From Portulaca oleracea (lineage: Eukaryota > Streptophyta > Magnoliopsida > Caryophyllales > Portulacaceae), in assembly GCA_029582165.1 (NCBI GenBank), contig CM055875.1, positions 13,245,968 to 13,309,967 on the forward strand: DNA of 64,000 bases. Direction: 5' to 3'. A program made the position numbers and the translations under genes. Shown here in pieces: positions 10,786 to 25,400 of the stretch (positions within the stretch are counted from its first letter, which is position 1; each line of letters starts with the position of its first letter). Under the pieces are notes generated by a model. It saw nothing but the letters and a program-made list of their open reading frames with translations. It made no database searches and was not told the origin of the DNA.

Positions 10786-13421
10786 CTGAAAACCAAAATG
10801 GCAACTAACACTTTGTTATTTTAGCTATATGCACGCAATGCTGACGGTAACTAAAATTGTAACATGCTAGGCTAGGCTGTGTCAAAATGTATGCCACCCT
10901 TATGCCTGAAATTTGATTTGAACCTACCTAGGCAAAATCAATCTGCCTAGTTCTGCCTCATATTGACTTCGTCTTCGTGACAAGTTAAGGTGATAACTAT
11001 AACAACCCCCACCCAAAAAACTCTTTTCCTTTTCCCAAAGGAAGCTTTCAAATACCCAGAAGCAAGGCTTTCTGGTATTTTAAAAGCCCTTACGTAATCA
11101 GCCACATATCTTCATCTTCAATAGTAAACATCCTATGAGGTTCAATGCAGTATAAGATGGTCCAATAGGGTCCAAATCCAATAACCCAAAAGTCCCTCTA
11201 TAAAATTGGGTGTAGGGGGTAATCTGGCAAATGGGTCATAAGTTTAAGTACAGGTTGGGTTAAGTTTTGGGTCAGGTGATTTTCGAGTCAGTGGATGTTT
11301 CAGTTCATTATAGTTTCGGGTCCGAGTTTAACCGCATTTTTTCCACTATGATTTTCATTGAAAAAGAAGCATATTTGAAAAAAAAAAAAAAAAACTTCTC
11401 ATCTGGTTTGGCAGATATTGTGTTAACCATTCAGGATGTTGATTTGGGTATGGGTTCAAGACGTTTGTTTAGGTTTCAAATCTCAGGTCAGTTTTCCCAA
11501 TTAATAGGAGGTCTGATGTAGCAGTTTTACTTCTAAACTAAAAAAAATTCAAAGAGAGTCATTCCAACAAACCTAAGATTTTGATTTATTCTATTATAAT
11601 CTAAGCTGAAAAATAAACTATTCTTCAAATATGCAGATAACGGACATGTAATTGGGCATTTATCAAAGATTGTTCCTGAGATCCCTCGCCAGAAAACAAA
11701 TAAAACAAAAAGGATTCTTCAACTGATAACTCTTATTTTGGGGTCATTTGACACCAACCACCAATAGTTCACACTTAAAAACATAGGTTAGTCCAGTGCT
11801 CCCCAGGCCCTAATGTAATGGCACTTATTCTGTGTTACCATCAAGTCAAATACATTTTGACTGAAGTTTTGATTTGATGATCTTGTTACTTATCAGCTAA
11901 CATATTGACGAGTCCAAGTAATCTACACCTAGACATTTGTATAAACAAAATTTCATAACATTTAGGGATCCAGCAATGTAGACTAATCACAAGTAAATGG
12001 TAATCCTGAGAAAAAATAAAGTTCGTTATTATTGACACATGATAAAAAAGTTACAATGCCATCAAATTACTATATCATTCATTGGTTTGACTTAGTAATG
12101 CTTCCATTAGCAGTCAAAAGACACACGAGCTACACATAAGGTTGAGTGCGAGCAGTTAGAGTCCGTCAAAGAGGCTGTTAAAACCACTTTTTTCTGGCCA
12201 AGTGACTGTTTGACTTGTTAAATTTCATCTGTAAACAATTAATGAAATGTTCACATCTCTCTCTATAATTACCCTCCCATCTCCATGCTATCTCCGAGTT
12301 ATGAACTCTAGGAAGAACCATACCAACTGGTATTGGACCATCAAAGCAATCAGTTGATCCTGTTTCTTGTACCCAGAACTTCATTTGATCATTTTTCTAA
12401 GGAATATTGGATGCTAATATACTGATGTTTGGTACATCAAGAGCAACAGAAAACAGTTACTAATCAATTCAGTGTTGCAGATTTCCACGAACTCAAAGAA
12501 GCCACATGGGAAGTGGCAACACTAATTTATTCGTGGTGTCAAGAGTGGATTCCCAAAATTTGATGGAAAAGATGGACAAGGGTGGACAGGTGTGAACAAC
12601 TCTTTGAGGTTAATGGAACCTTGGATACAGCAAACTAAATATTGCTTCAATGCACATCGAGCGCACAGCATTATTCTGGCATCAAGCTTACATGAAAGAC
12701 TTCATGGCGGGTCTGTGGCCATCTTGGATGAAGCACAAAGAAGAAATTGCTAGAAGGTTTGGCAAGCAACCTCTCAGTAATCCTCCTTTAGCAGCTCAAG
12801 CAAACCAATACAGTTTACGATTATCAAGATTCTTTTGATGCATGACGACCAAGAATTGACAACCTACACTCTTCCCATGCCGTTAATCGCTTCTCGAGTG
12901 AACTGAATAGTGAAATAGAAAGAGATATTTAAACTCTATGGAAGGAAGCAGAAGCCAATTTTTGATAAACCTAGCCCTTCTTACACATCCAAACTTTTTC
13001 TAGTAGCAAGACAATGCTACTTCTAGAACTCCCATCTCTTACCAAAACACCAGATACAGCTCTACAGCCAAATAGCCAATGACAAAGTAGTTCTTCACAA
13101 ACGGGTACTATAATCAGAGAACAAGAAGATCTGGAACGGCACTAACTACTCAGGATATTTTGGAAAGAAGAACATAGGACCTCTCCTAATCTGATAACAG
13201 GTATACTCTTAGCCATAAATGGTATATAAACTTGAGTTATTGGAGATATAGAAGAAGGTATTAAAGGAAGGCGTTAGGAGGAAGATGCACAATGATCAAC
13301 TGAGGAGGATCAAGAAGACTCCTTAGACTCCTTTAGACTTGGCTTTTGCTAAGAAGTTAGGATATGATAATTTCCATTCCAAATATCAACTGTGGGCAAG
13401 GAAAAATTAGTTAGTTCTTCT

Positions 13422-13461
<40 letters not shown>

Positions 13462-16400
13462 TTCAAGATCAAACATTTTATTGGATGAAGGCTCTGCATA
13501 TCATAAACATTTCTCAACATGATGTCTAGGCTACCCTCTTCTTGCTTCTAAGCCAAGTTTCTGGAAGATATAAAACATCCTAAACACATGCAGTTGTTAT
13601 CCCTGACAAAACGCTGAATAAGTAGTAAGTACAATCATAATTCAGGTCTCACAAGGGACATAAACACATAGGATTGGCCAATTTCCCTTTACTTCTGATA
13701 AAGCTATCTTGTTGCCTTTATAAAGTCTGTTCACTTCAACTCCCTTACCTCCACAAAAGTATCCTCCTTAGGCTAAATCCTGCTCCTCACATTTCCACAC
13801 AATGCATCACTGCTGCTCTCTTTGCATTAAACATGGTACAAAGTCTTTCAGGCTAAAACTTCCACACAACATTTGCACAACTCATCACTTAATGATGTCT
13901 TTGGCCTAAACATGGTGAATCGGTACAGGCCTCTATCGAAAATCCCTCTTCTACATGAATTAATTTTAGGTTTAATGTGGGAAACAGCTGAAGAACTTTA
14001 CTTTTAACCTTTATTCCAAAAGAAACCTTCTCTAGCTAGCAATGAATGTCTCATGGAACTAGGCACCACTAAATGAAGACCCTAACAACTCCAAGATAGC
14101 TCAAAAGTTTATCACATCGTTATAGTTCAAGAAGATTTCTTATATTTGAAGGTACATGACAAAACAAATAGCATGTCAAAATCCTTTACAAGAATGGTAG
14201 ATTAGTACAGCTGAAATAACCTAAAAAGAACTGGTCATCCATATGGATTCAAAACTTTCAAATGTACTCAGTTAAGAAGTGAGAAGAGATAGGCAATCAC
14301 TTCAAGTAAAGCACACAGCAATGCAAGTAATTTACCTTTGGCTTCATTCCAGCATCTACAGATTTGGAAACTATGGAAGCTATTTCTTGCTCATATAGGT
14401 TATCAAAGAGGCCATCAGTTGCTGCAACGATCACATCACCATCTTCTAATAGAATATGGTATTCCTGCTACATAGGATGGTAATATCAGAAGCAATTTTG
14501 TCATGTAAATTCTTAAAGAAGGTTAAAGGAAGCATACATGATGCCAATGTAAGTAAAAAAGCAACAAACCACCAGGTCCCGTGTGTTATCATATTATTTT
14601 ATTTGGAATTAATAATGTATGAATGGCACGATGATGGAATCATGAAGGCTTATTTTAGGAAGAAATTTAGGAAAAAACTTACAGTGGTTGTCAACCATAA
14701 CAACCACCACAATGAAAACAATGTTTATCCATACATGTGCCAACTTTTATCTTCACCATTCATTTTTTTTTATTTAGTTCAACATTATAAAATATATTTT
14801 ATTAATTAAAAAAATTGTTCCGAAATTTTTTAAAATTTAAATATCTTAACTCTAAATTTTTGCTTAGTAAACAAGCATATTTTGAAAAATACTTATTTTA
14901 AAACTATTTAAAATAAACTAAAATTTAAAAAATATATTTTACAATTTATATTAAATAAAAAAGCTAACGGTCAAGATAAAACTTGACACATGTACGAATA
15001 AGATTTGTTTTACTTACAATGGTTGTCATGGTTGACAAGTGACAACCATAATTAGTATCTTTCATTATATGTTATGGGTTCCTAGTCTGATTCTAAATAG
15101 TATAATTTCCTAGTTTGATTAGGAAATATTTTTCTAGTTTCCTATTTCTATTTGGTTTAGTACTAGAAAGATTGTTTGCACTAAATGAGCACTTTAGTAG
15201 CCATTGTTAGGCACATTACATGACAATAGGTATTGAATATTATGGATTATTACAGATTATGCACAAGGATGTTAATCATTTCTAGAAAAAAGCACATGGA
15301 TGTTGAATTCTTTTCTTGAATCCAATACAGGAATGTTTAATTCTCATGTTTACTTTTCATTTAGAAATAATAATCAGTATATTTAGGAACAATGACGGAA
15401 TCAAGTATTAGTATATTTACCAGGAGTAATAATAATTTCTATCTTTTATGAATTTGTAATGGTTTCGTATTCTAGTTAGGAATATTATACTTTTCCTAGT
15501 TTGATTAGGAATATTATGCTAGTTTCCCATTTCCATTAGGTTTCATACTGAGAAGGTTGTTATATATAAATAAGGGGTTGGTGAACCTTTGTAGGACACA
15601 TTACATGACATTGATTATTGAATATTTAGAATTACTGCCAATTTTGTACAAGGATGCTTAATCTTTTCTTGAATCCAGCATGAGATGCTGAATTCTTTTT
15701 GTTGAACCCAGTAAGGAATTCCAAATTCTTATCTTTAGCTCATATTTATGTTCCTGTCCTCTATCATGACTTCATAAGACTTTTGTGAGGCTTTCATCAC
15801 AGTATACCTCTACAGCTTCCAGTGGATCAACACCAGATCCAATTGCACAAGGAAAATTGAATTCATGAACAATCGGAGTAGATTTCTTGAAGGTAGCCCC
15901 ATGCCTGATTATAACAAATCCAGTGTCCCCAATATTCGCCACATGGAGAGTCTGTAGACATACATCAATTCACTTGCATCATTGGATAAGGAAAGCAAAA
16001 ACTCAGAACGCGCCATGACTTCAATTACTCAGTGCTTTTTTTTTTTGTTGGTCTGTTCCCGAAGGAATTTATTAAACCTCCCCCCCCCCCCCCCCCTAGA
16101 AGCCTTCATGAGGTTTGATTAGGTTCTGGCTATGTATGCCCAAACAACTAAACAAACTGCACCACCGTATTTGATTAAAATATTACACAGAAACCAGGAT
16201 AAACCAGTGAACAATCAATCTTAGATGTAAGGTAATTCAATTGATGAAACATATTCCTGATAAACCTTGATCCATAGATGGATAGATAGATGGATGGATG
16301 GATAGATAAATAGGAAAAACAGCAAGTTCTCTCCATTGCGAAACTAGTAAACCAATTAAATTAAATGAGTGCTGTCCACTACCAATGGAACAAAATGGAA

Positions 16401-19400
16401 ACCCTAAAACTAGTCGTCCCCCCAAGCCAATCTTCTACTTAAAAATAAATAAATAAATAAACAAAAACAGAAAAAAAATAAAAAAACTTATGAGATCTAT
16501 GGATTTGGTGTGAAGCACTAAGAATGAAATGATTAGAAGATGTAGAACTTTGCTCAATAAATGACTTATAAACCCCATAAGACAAGCAATCAGACTTGAA
16601 TGCACATTTACGATTCCAATTGCATTTTGGTAATTTTGCTAAACTTTAGGGGTTATATTAAAGGCTTTTTATTATTTTGTTTTCATTTTATTTTAATTCT
16701 TAAATATTAAAAAGTCTACATGCACTTTTACTATTCAAAATACAATAGGTACCATTCAAATGACATTTTAACAAATACTCCCAAGTTGAGAGTTTATTCT
16801 ATGTTTTAATTAATTATTTATTTATCCTTTATTTCAGTTGCCTAATTTCAAAGCTAAAACTTTGCACTTACTTTGCTTCAAGCATTGTTATGGGTATTGT
16901 CCAAATGGCATTTATAAATTAACCACTTGAAAGTTCATTGTATAATGTATACTCTTATTATTTTATTTAGTTTGTTCTTTGGAAGGTTGATTTATGTTAG
17001 GTGATTTTTGGTAAATATTGGTTGGCAAGGTATTGGAAAGACGTGAAATTTTGAAAATTTTACAAAACATATAATATATACTCGTATTACCCATTACCCA
17101 AACTTTTCAAAATATTACACGTTTTTAGATTGAAGTTTATCTAGGACCACTTTCTTTTTTCTTTGTTACCTTTCTCTAATAAAGCTCTATCACATAATGT
17201 ACTTATAGCGCGCAACGCACACTTTCTTGTACATACATACATACATGAAATTTTGAAAATTATACAAAACATATAATAAGTCCTCGTATTACTTATTACC
17301 CAAATTACCCAAACTTTTCAAAATTTTGCATGTTTTTAGATTGAAGTTTATCTGGGACCATTTTCTTTTTCTTTGTTACCTTTCTCTAATAAAGCTCTAT
17401 CACATAATGTACTTGTAGCATGCAATGCACGCTTTCTTGTACATACATACATGTATGCATGCATGCATCCATCCATCCATCCACATACATACATACATAC
17501 ATACATACATACGTACATACATCCATACACCCATCCATCCATCCATACATACATGCATCCATAGATGTATGCACACATGCACGCACGCGCGCGCCCACAC
17601 ACGGGCACACACAGGCACGCGCGCGCCCACACATAGGCACACAGGCGCACGCACACACACAAGCGCACGCGCACACATAGGCATAGGCACACACATAGGC
17701 ACGCACACGCGCACGCGCGCAAACACACACACACACACATATATATGGAGGGATTGGATGTAGCAATCTTACCCCGATTTGCAATTTAGAGAGACTGGTT
17801 CTAGACCTGGCAAAACTTACCCGAGACCCAAGTAACTGAACCAATTTACCTGAACCGACATCCAAAATAATGTCAGCTGGTTTGGATCTGAGAAATTGAT
17901 GACCCAACCATACCCGAAATTTTTTATAAACTGAAATTACCTATACTGAAAATGACCCGATCTAACTCAAACTCGACCCAAAATGACCCAACCCAAAGTG
18001 AATTGAATAAGGAAAAAGCATAACTGGAACCGATCCATACGCAAACATAAACCAAACCGACTCTTAACTGAATCTAGGAAAAACCAAATTTACCCACACC
18101 CAAAATGACCTGACCCACCTTAAACGAAACCCGTATTAACCAAATCTAAAGTGAATTGAACCTGTACAACGCAAACCCGATTCAAACTGTAACCATCTTT
18201 GAAGTTAACCCAACTCATAACTCATTTTGACATGTCAAATTGATCCAACACATTATCAACCGAATTTAAACAACACCTTAAATAAATTGAGTTAAATTTT
18301 GTATGCAATTGAATATTATTTATATTTCATGAAAAATAAAAGTATTTTTAAAAGCTATAAATTTTGTACCTGAACCAATTCATGAAAAATATGTCATTGA
18401 AAACCGGCTAACATTGACCCGAAATCAACAGACCCTACTTTTACCAGAACCAATTCAAACCCAACCTGACATATAATCGAAGACCACCTGACCCATATTA
18501 CAACCGATTAACATTGATCAGAAATAAACCGAGCTCATTTATAACCAAACCACTTTGGACCCGGCCGCAGGTCAAATTGAATATTGAATTGAACCGTACT
18601 CGAACCAAATTCACCCGACTCAGAACCGAATCATTATAGCACATCTGAAATATACCCGACCCAATTTTCAACTGAACCGAACTCATACCCAACCAGCTCA
18701 TGTTCAACCGAAAAAGACCTGAACCGAACTTCAATCGAATTGGACCCGTACTTGACCCTTATATTTTGTACCCAAAGTATATCTTAACCGAACATTAACC
18801 TGATTCATACCCAACCCGATATACCCATTTGTGAGGTTTAACTGATTCCAATTGACCCCAGATTCAAAAATCATTTGCTACCTACTACTCCATGGAAAAG
18901 AAGTAGAGCAGGTTTAATGAGGCAATTTACTTATTACAACCTAAGTTGAAAAAGTTATCTTTTTCAACTATCTAGAGTATGGACAAATACACACACACAT
19001 ATATACATGTGTGTGTGTGTACACACACACACACATATATATACATACATACATTCATATATATATATGAATGTATGTAACCAACATGGATGTAGAAAGT
19101 ATTCACTATTATCAGCCATCAAAGACTTGCTTTCCAAATGAAAATTTAAGATATCTACACATCACCCCAAAGTGTAAAAGGCGAAAAATGGAATGGCAAA
19201 CTGATGAATTTTGAGCAACTGGAACAAAACTGAGATCAAGATTGTGAATGCTTTAAACTGTCCCCTTAGGTTATCCTCTCAAAAAAAGCATATCCCATAT
19301 TACAACTAAAAACAATATATTATACAGCTTAGTAATTGGATTTGGAACTAGCAATCCATGTATTCAAAAACTCAGTTTAAAAAACGTGACCACCAATGTG

Positions 19401-22400
19401 AAGATATAACACAAGTAGATGGGCAAGACAATCAAATGAGATACCCAATACACTTTTTTTCTGCACCACGAAAGATAGCCAAATCAGCCAGAATACCTAC
19501 CTGATTAGAAAGATGGGCAATTAAGACTCTAGCTGATCCACTAAATTCGGTTGTGTCAGCAATTTTCTGAAGAACTTCTTTCACATCAGTTGATCCAGCA
19601 TCCAGTGTATTTGATGCTAGTTTTTCCAAGTTCCTCATCAACTCTTGAGAATATCTTCCTGCGTCTGTCCCTGCAAACAGAAGCTGAGCCATTTAGAATA
19701 TGCTATTCACTCAATATTCTGTAAGGGCATGATCTCAATGCTCACCACATATTAAGCAAGTGTTAAAGAAAAGGATGGTTGTAGGATGGGAATTTCTTAT
19801 ATAACCAAGAGAGTCGTAAGCGCACCTACTCTCTCCTTTGACTTATATACTAACCATATATAGCCGCAAGATACAACTCTTATCTTATGGGAGGAGACTT
19901 ACAAACTCTCAATCCTTGCCTAAGATGTGCTGCATCACAACCTAAGAAAAGGGTGTTTTTAGGAAGGAATGAAGTGACTTGACTGTGGCAAAGGCACCCC
20001 TATTTATATTGCAAGGATGCACTCTAAGATAGGATAGAATGACCTCATGAATATGATGATGATGCTTGGCCATCATGGATAAGGTAGTTGGGATATCCAA
20101 CCAACTCTAACAATCCTTATCAGCCGGAAAACCATGTGTTAAATAAATTGGAAACATGTGAAAGACATGAAAAACAAGCTAAACTGCACCTCGGCCATAG
20201 CCACAGACTGTCTCTATGCAACACGGACTGTGTTACCAGGACACGGCCCACGCCATGCAATCAAAGCCCAGAACTTTTTCCCTTCAGCCCAACACGGTCC
20301 GTGTCCAAGCGGCACGATCTCTGTTGGGCATTCTGCACCTATTCTTGCTCTCTATCTTCCAACACGATCCGTGCCTTACCTTCCACGATCCGTGTTGCTT
20401 GAAATTGGGCATTTTGGGCCCGGGAAGTCATCCAATGACTTCCTTTGGTCCCCTTAGATAACCTTATACTTTGTACTTAGTTTTTCATGTTTTTTAAGTT
20501 TACCAAACACACACATACACTTGAAAACATCAACAAGAAAAAATTCATAAAACAAAACATGTCCAAACAACCTATTAGATCAAGACGAAAAGCAATATAT
20601 AAGCAAATAGACGAAAAAGAAACAAAATAAATACCCCTAGCAAAGGAAGCCCCCAAACCCTTATAAATATACAAGGGACTAATGAGGAGTTGTGCCTAGC
20701 TGTAATAATTCTTGAATCGCACAAGTCCTATGGATGAGCAACGATCCATTTTGAAAACACAAAACAAAAAAAAAAAATTAAAATGCGCAATAAATATTGG
20801 GCTTCATCACAAAAATCATTGCGTTATAGACAAGCATACAAAAGCGACTAAAAGGAGTCAACTTTGTGGGTGCTTTTTGCAGATGATAATATTCTCGTCC
20901 ATGAGATACTGAATAGGTTTAACACCAAGCTGGCAAGTTAGAGAGATATAATCAAAAGGTCTTACACTAAGCAAGCCAAAGACAGAATACTTAACATGTA
21001 CTCTTAGTGGAATGACAGACAATTTGGAAGAAGTCTATATTGAAGGAGTGACAATTCCAAGAGCTAAAAAGTTCAAATATTTGGCCTTTATCCATGAAGA
21101 CATTAACCATAGAATAAAGGTATGTTGTCAAAAATGGAAAATGATTCTTGGGTATTGTGTGATAAAAGTCCGACAAAATAAAAGGTAGAGCGTATCACAT
21201 TGTAGTTAGAACAACGTTCTTATCTAGGGAAGAATGTTGGACAATCAAGAAAAAGCAACTTCAGATGCTTCATGACATGGAGATGCAGATAAATAAGACA
21301 ATAGGTGGACATACGAGAGCTGACAGGATATGGAATGAAACTATCAGACCTAGAGTTCGGTGACACCCATAGAAGACAAAATGAGAGAGACTAGACTAAG
21401 ATGGTTTGGTCATGGGTCAAGAAGTGGTGTGGATGCTTGGGTAAGGAGTTGTAAAGGATTACTCATTCCAAGTGCAAAAGAGCCTAGGGAAGACCAAAGA
21501 AGAGTTTAAAAGAGGATAGTAAACTTGATTTGATTTGTGTATGCATCTCAAAGGACATGGTTTCATGACAGAAGTTTGTGGATGGCTACTATAAGCATTA
21601 CGAACACTAAGCAGTCAGTTGTTTGCCTTCTAAGGGTTACAGGCATATGAATTGCATCTTCAATTGATCTCAATCTTCATTGTATTTATGCATGACATTT
21701 TTTGTTATTTAATTGTATTTTAATTTTACTATTTTTATTTTATGTATCATCCATTGTTTACTTTCTGTTTATTATTTCAAAAAGCTACACTAAGGTACTC
21801 AATGTTTTGTGGTAATAAATTTTTGGTACCACTTCTTTTGCAATGATTCTAGGGTAGCTTAAATTATAGGGGTAAGAATTTTTGGACCCTAAGCCATTGG
21901 AGTGTCCAATGAAAATTTGAAAATCTCGCCAGAAATTAGAAAATTCTTGAGCTTGGGTTGTTGGTTACAATTGCCCAGAAATCTTAAGCCATGAAACTCC
22001 AAATTGAAAGCACATGAACATGATTGAACATGTAAGAATCAAAAGCCCTAACTTAACTTCAACAAATAATGAACACAAACATGCCAAATTTTAAATAACC
22101 AATTCGAATTTCTAGGGTTCATCCTAAAGTTGCAATCCTGAAATTTAACCTATGAACAATTAAATTGATTGCATACAAACATGCTACTAAACATGCATCC
22201 AAGAAAACCCGTAACTCCATTTGGAAGCAAACAAAGGAATTCAACCCCGATTTGAAACAAGATGGTTGAAATTAGGGTTCTTGCGCGTGTACAATAACAA
22301 ACCTTAAATCAAACTTTTTGGTGCAATAAATAATTGAAATCATGTAAATTCACTAAGTCATCAGTCTATCAAAACCCTCTATCAATTTGTGAAATCAAAC

Positions 22401-25400
22401 AACAAAACATGGCCAATTAACCTCAAGTATTTCGACTATAGTGCGAACCCTAGAGTCGAGAGAATTTATCTATTCCGGATGAGATTTTCAAACTTCGAGC
22501 AACACTCCGGCGATTCAGGGTCCAAAAAATCTTACCCCTATAAATTAAGGCACCCAAGAATCATGTCCAAAAGTAGCGGTACCAAAAATTATTACCACAA
22601 AACACAGGGTACCTCAGTGTCATGTTTTGATGTTATTTCTGTTTTCTTTTCTTTTAATGTTTGTTGCCCTTTGTTCCTCCTTTCTTGAGTACTGATCTCC
22701 ACTGTTCAGGTAAGAACTGTGCTTTGCTGCCGCATTGTATTATATGCTTTTAAAATATCTCCCTCAAACTGTTGTAGCAAAATGTTTTCTTTGTGGGTCA
22801 ATTGGAAGTGATCTCTGAGTAAACATTTATGCTGGCTAAGGTAAGGTTACATATACTTGTATCTCCCAAGACCCCTCGTGAGCAGGACCCATACTAGGCC
22901 GGTTGTTGTTGTACTATCAAGCACTCATAATCATTGAAGCACTAGGTGTACACAGAAAGTAGCAGAAGAAAGGTTACCTGTCCATGACCACTGACCAACA
23001 CCATCTGCCAAACCGAACCAATTTTGGCAAACGAAACAGGCATCCTCAGCACCTGTCAAAGCCTGGCATTAATATTAATCATTGAATTACTAGACTGTAT
23101 GCAGACCAAAGATCTGAAGGTCAGTTTTGTTAATGGCATTTTGTTTCTTGCATTAGCTATCTTGTGTCTTTATAAGGTTCAAAATTGACTAAATTCAGAA
23201 TATAACATTAGTAAATAAAAGCCTGAATGCAATAACTGAGCAAGGATCAGATAAAAATGAATAAATAAATAAATATCAATGAGGTAGTTGTGATTCAAGA
23301 ACAGCCGCAATATTTCAGCTTTAACCCATAAATTCTGAAATTCTTGACAAACTCATACACATGGTCTAATACTCATAGGTTGCCATGTAGGAACATATGC
23401 AGCAAACAGTACTAGAAATCAATCATTTCTATCCAAATAAAGCGCAATTGGAAGAAAGAAAATCATTTGTTGTGAGCACATTTTCCCTTTTATTTACAGA
23501 TATCCTGCAGCCTTGACAACCCAAACAATCTTGCTGTCCACGAGATTCACATAAAATTCTGTGATTGACTCAATTTTGAAATTTTCTGAGACATGGATGG
23601 CATATGGAAAGCAACGTATATAAACATTTAAGGTAGTCCTCTAACCATACCTCTCCAGGATGAAGCAATGACGCAGCAGCTGAGAAAACATTAAATGTAG
23701 GTGATGTGCTTTCTGTGCTTCTCTCACTGTATTTTTGGGTTGCATAGAATACAAAAAATGAGCATCATCAGAGAAAATTGTATTGCCCTAACATAAGACA
23801 AACTAATTACACGAAAAAATGGAAAAAGGCATATATATAATATATCAAAAAATTGCTCAGGGGTGCCATACATTCCCCAAAAGTGACTATTTGGGGACCA
23901 CATTATTTTTTTTTTACTCGTTGGGGACCAGATTGTTGTCAAAATATGTTGGTTGGGTATTTCCCGACCAAAAGTTATGAAAATCCGGTGAAGGCAGCCG
24001 GAGTCAACACAAAATTGATTTAGCTTGCTGGAGTGACAAAAATACCCCTTGTTTGGCTCCAATATTTGGCTTTAAAACTACAATAACTCCTCTTCCCTCC
24101 CAACTACAAATTCAGTCGGCCATTGCATTCCATTCCTCGACAACTTCCTTCTCTCCCCTCCTTTTGCTTCAAATTTCAGTTGATTTTGCATACTTAGGTG
24201 GTCGATTCTTGTCCAAATCGCAGTCTTAGCAACCAACAAACAAATGTGTATAGCAGGAACAGCTTGAATTTAACTTACCTTCGACGAAAATAGTGAAGGT
24301 GAACGACGCCTGCAACAATCGAAATCGCGATGTGATGACCCACGACGACAACACACCCACTTAAGTGACAATGGAAGAAAATCGAAATCGCAGAGAAGGG
24401 AACCTTATTTCAGAAGGTGAACCAACTACCCTAAACCCTAACTCTCGTTTACCCTATTCGTGAAGAAGGAAGACGCATGAACCCCCTCAAGCTTATGTGA
24501 GAAGCCAACGCACTTATTTAATCTGGGTTAGCAATAATCCTAAACATAAAATTAACATTTTCCTAATTTCCAATAATTAATAAAATATAAATAACAAAGA
24601 ATAAAATTTTATAATTTTAAAATATTTATTTGTTAATTGATAATAAAGATATATAATAAATTGGAAAAAGTAATTTGTGATGGGTTGTGGTGAATCGTGG
24701 TGGGTTGTGGCAAACTGCGGTATGGTGTGACACCGCAGTTTGCCAACCGCAGTATAGAACAAGGCCTTAGCAGATTTGAGCGGGCAAATAAAAGGGGCAA
24801 ACTGGACTTTTCACACTTAAGTCAAGGGGTATTTACGTCTTTTCATTGTTTCCGGCTATTTTGGTCGGAAAATACCCGACCAGCATATTTTGACAACAAT
24901 TTGGTCCCCAACGAGTAAAAAAAATAATGTGGTCCCCAAATAGTCACTTTTAGGGAATGTATGGCGCCCCGAAGCAATTTTTTGTATAATATATCCCTCC
25001 CTTTCTTTTTTTTCTTTTTTTTTTTTTTTTTTTTTGTGGGTGGGTGGGTTGGGGGGGGGGGGGGGAAGGTTCCTCCAAGGTCTCAATGGTATAGGAGAGG
25101 AGCTTTAATTCCATGATGAAATGAAATCATAATCTCAAATGCTCAGAATACCTCAACTTCTGGGGATCCACTTACAAGAACTACTTAACTCACTAAAAAT
25201 TTATCAAAAAATAATGAACGAGGATACAATTGGATCATAACTTAGCAGAATGGCATACAAACAATGTGCATAAAAGACAAGAGGTCATAAGTCTTTTCTT
25301 TTATTGAAAGGACCAGAGGCAAATCAATAGAATAGGCATTCCCATGAAGTTCACCGCTTGAGAAGACTTCTCTTTTATCTTATAGTCACCCCTTTTGTGC

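Larger units (their letters stand above)
10786..14335. other. PP2C intron 8
   Basis: 3550-bp intron. Apart from the gypsy gag remnant at 12530-12840 and the AG microsatellite at 13424-13457 (annotated separately), I see only decayed AT-rich sequence and a short GGGTCAGG/GGGTTAAG array at 11228-11290. Confidence 0.5.
15952..19500. other. PP2C intron 6, simple-repeat rich
   Basis: A 3549-bp intron dominated by low-complexity DNA: a 17-base poly-C run (16080-16096), a 205-bp tandem duplication (17041-17455), a long compound microsatellite (17440-17745), a CCGAACC-type array (17797-18860) and adjoining palindromes (19008-19079). No coding remnant was recognised. Confidence 0.7.
19990..20460 (-). 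mobile_element. Putative LTR remnant with ACACGGTCCGTGT phrases
   Basis: On the minus strand a phrase array of ACACGGTCCGTGT variants (20210-20400) lies about 200 bp upstream of TATAAATA (20008-20001), followed by a transcribed-leader-like region. This is the same layout as 3470-4905, but the sequences are unrelated. The LTR ends are not fixed. Confidence 0.4.
19671..22977. other. PP2C intron 5, TE rich
   Basis: A 3307-bp intron containing a phrase-array LTR remnant (19990-20460), an RTE LINE fragment (20870-21680), a TIR element (21787-22620) and a SINE/RTE 3' tail (22833-22915). No additional exon is evident. Confidence 0.65.

Noticed and set aside
17348..17907. Several overlapping 60-173-codon open frames on both strands, some Cys/Val-rich, some His/Thr-rich
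   Set aside because: They are translations of the tetranucleotide microsatellite. Every frame is open because the repeat lacks stops. No domain is present.
23052..23062. Alternative exon 5 acceptor at TTGACAG|GTGCTG
   Set aside because: It would shift the frame. The acceptor at GCCAG|GCTTTG restores ALTGAED and joins phase-0 exon 4 in frame.
25014..25065. Long T run followed by G-rich tract and 15-base G run, as a G-quadruplex or regulatory element
   Set aside because: Homopolymers next to a MULE in an intron are more simply slippage or sequencing products. The poly-C runs at 16080 and 55431 are alike.
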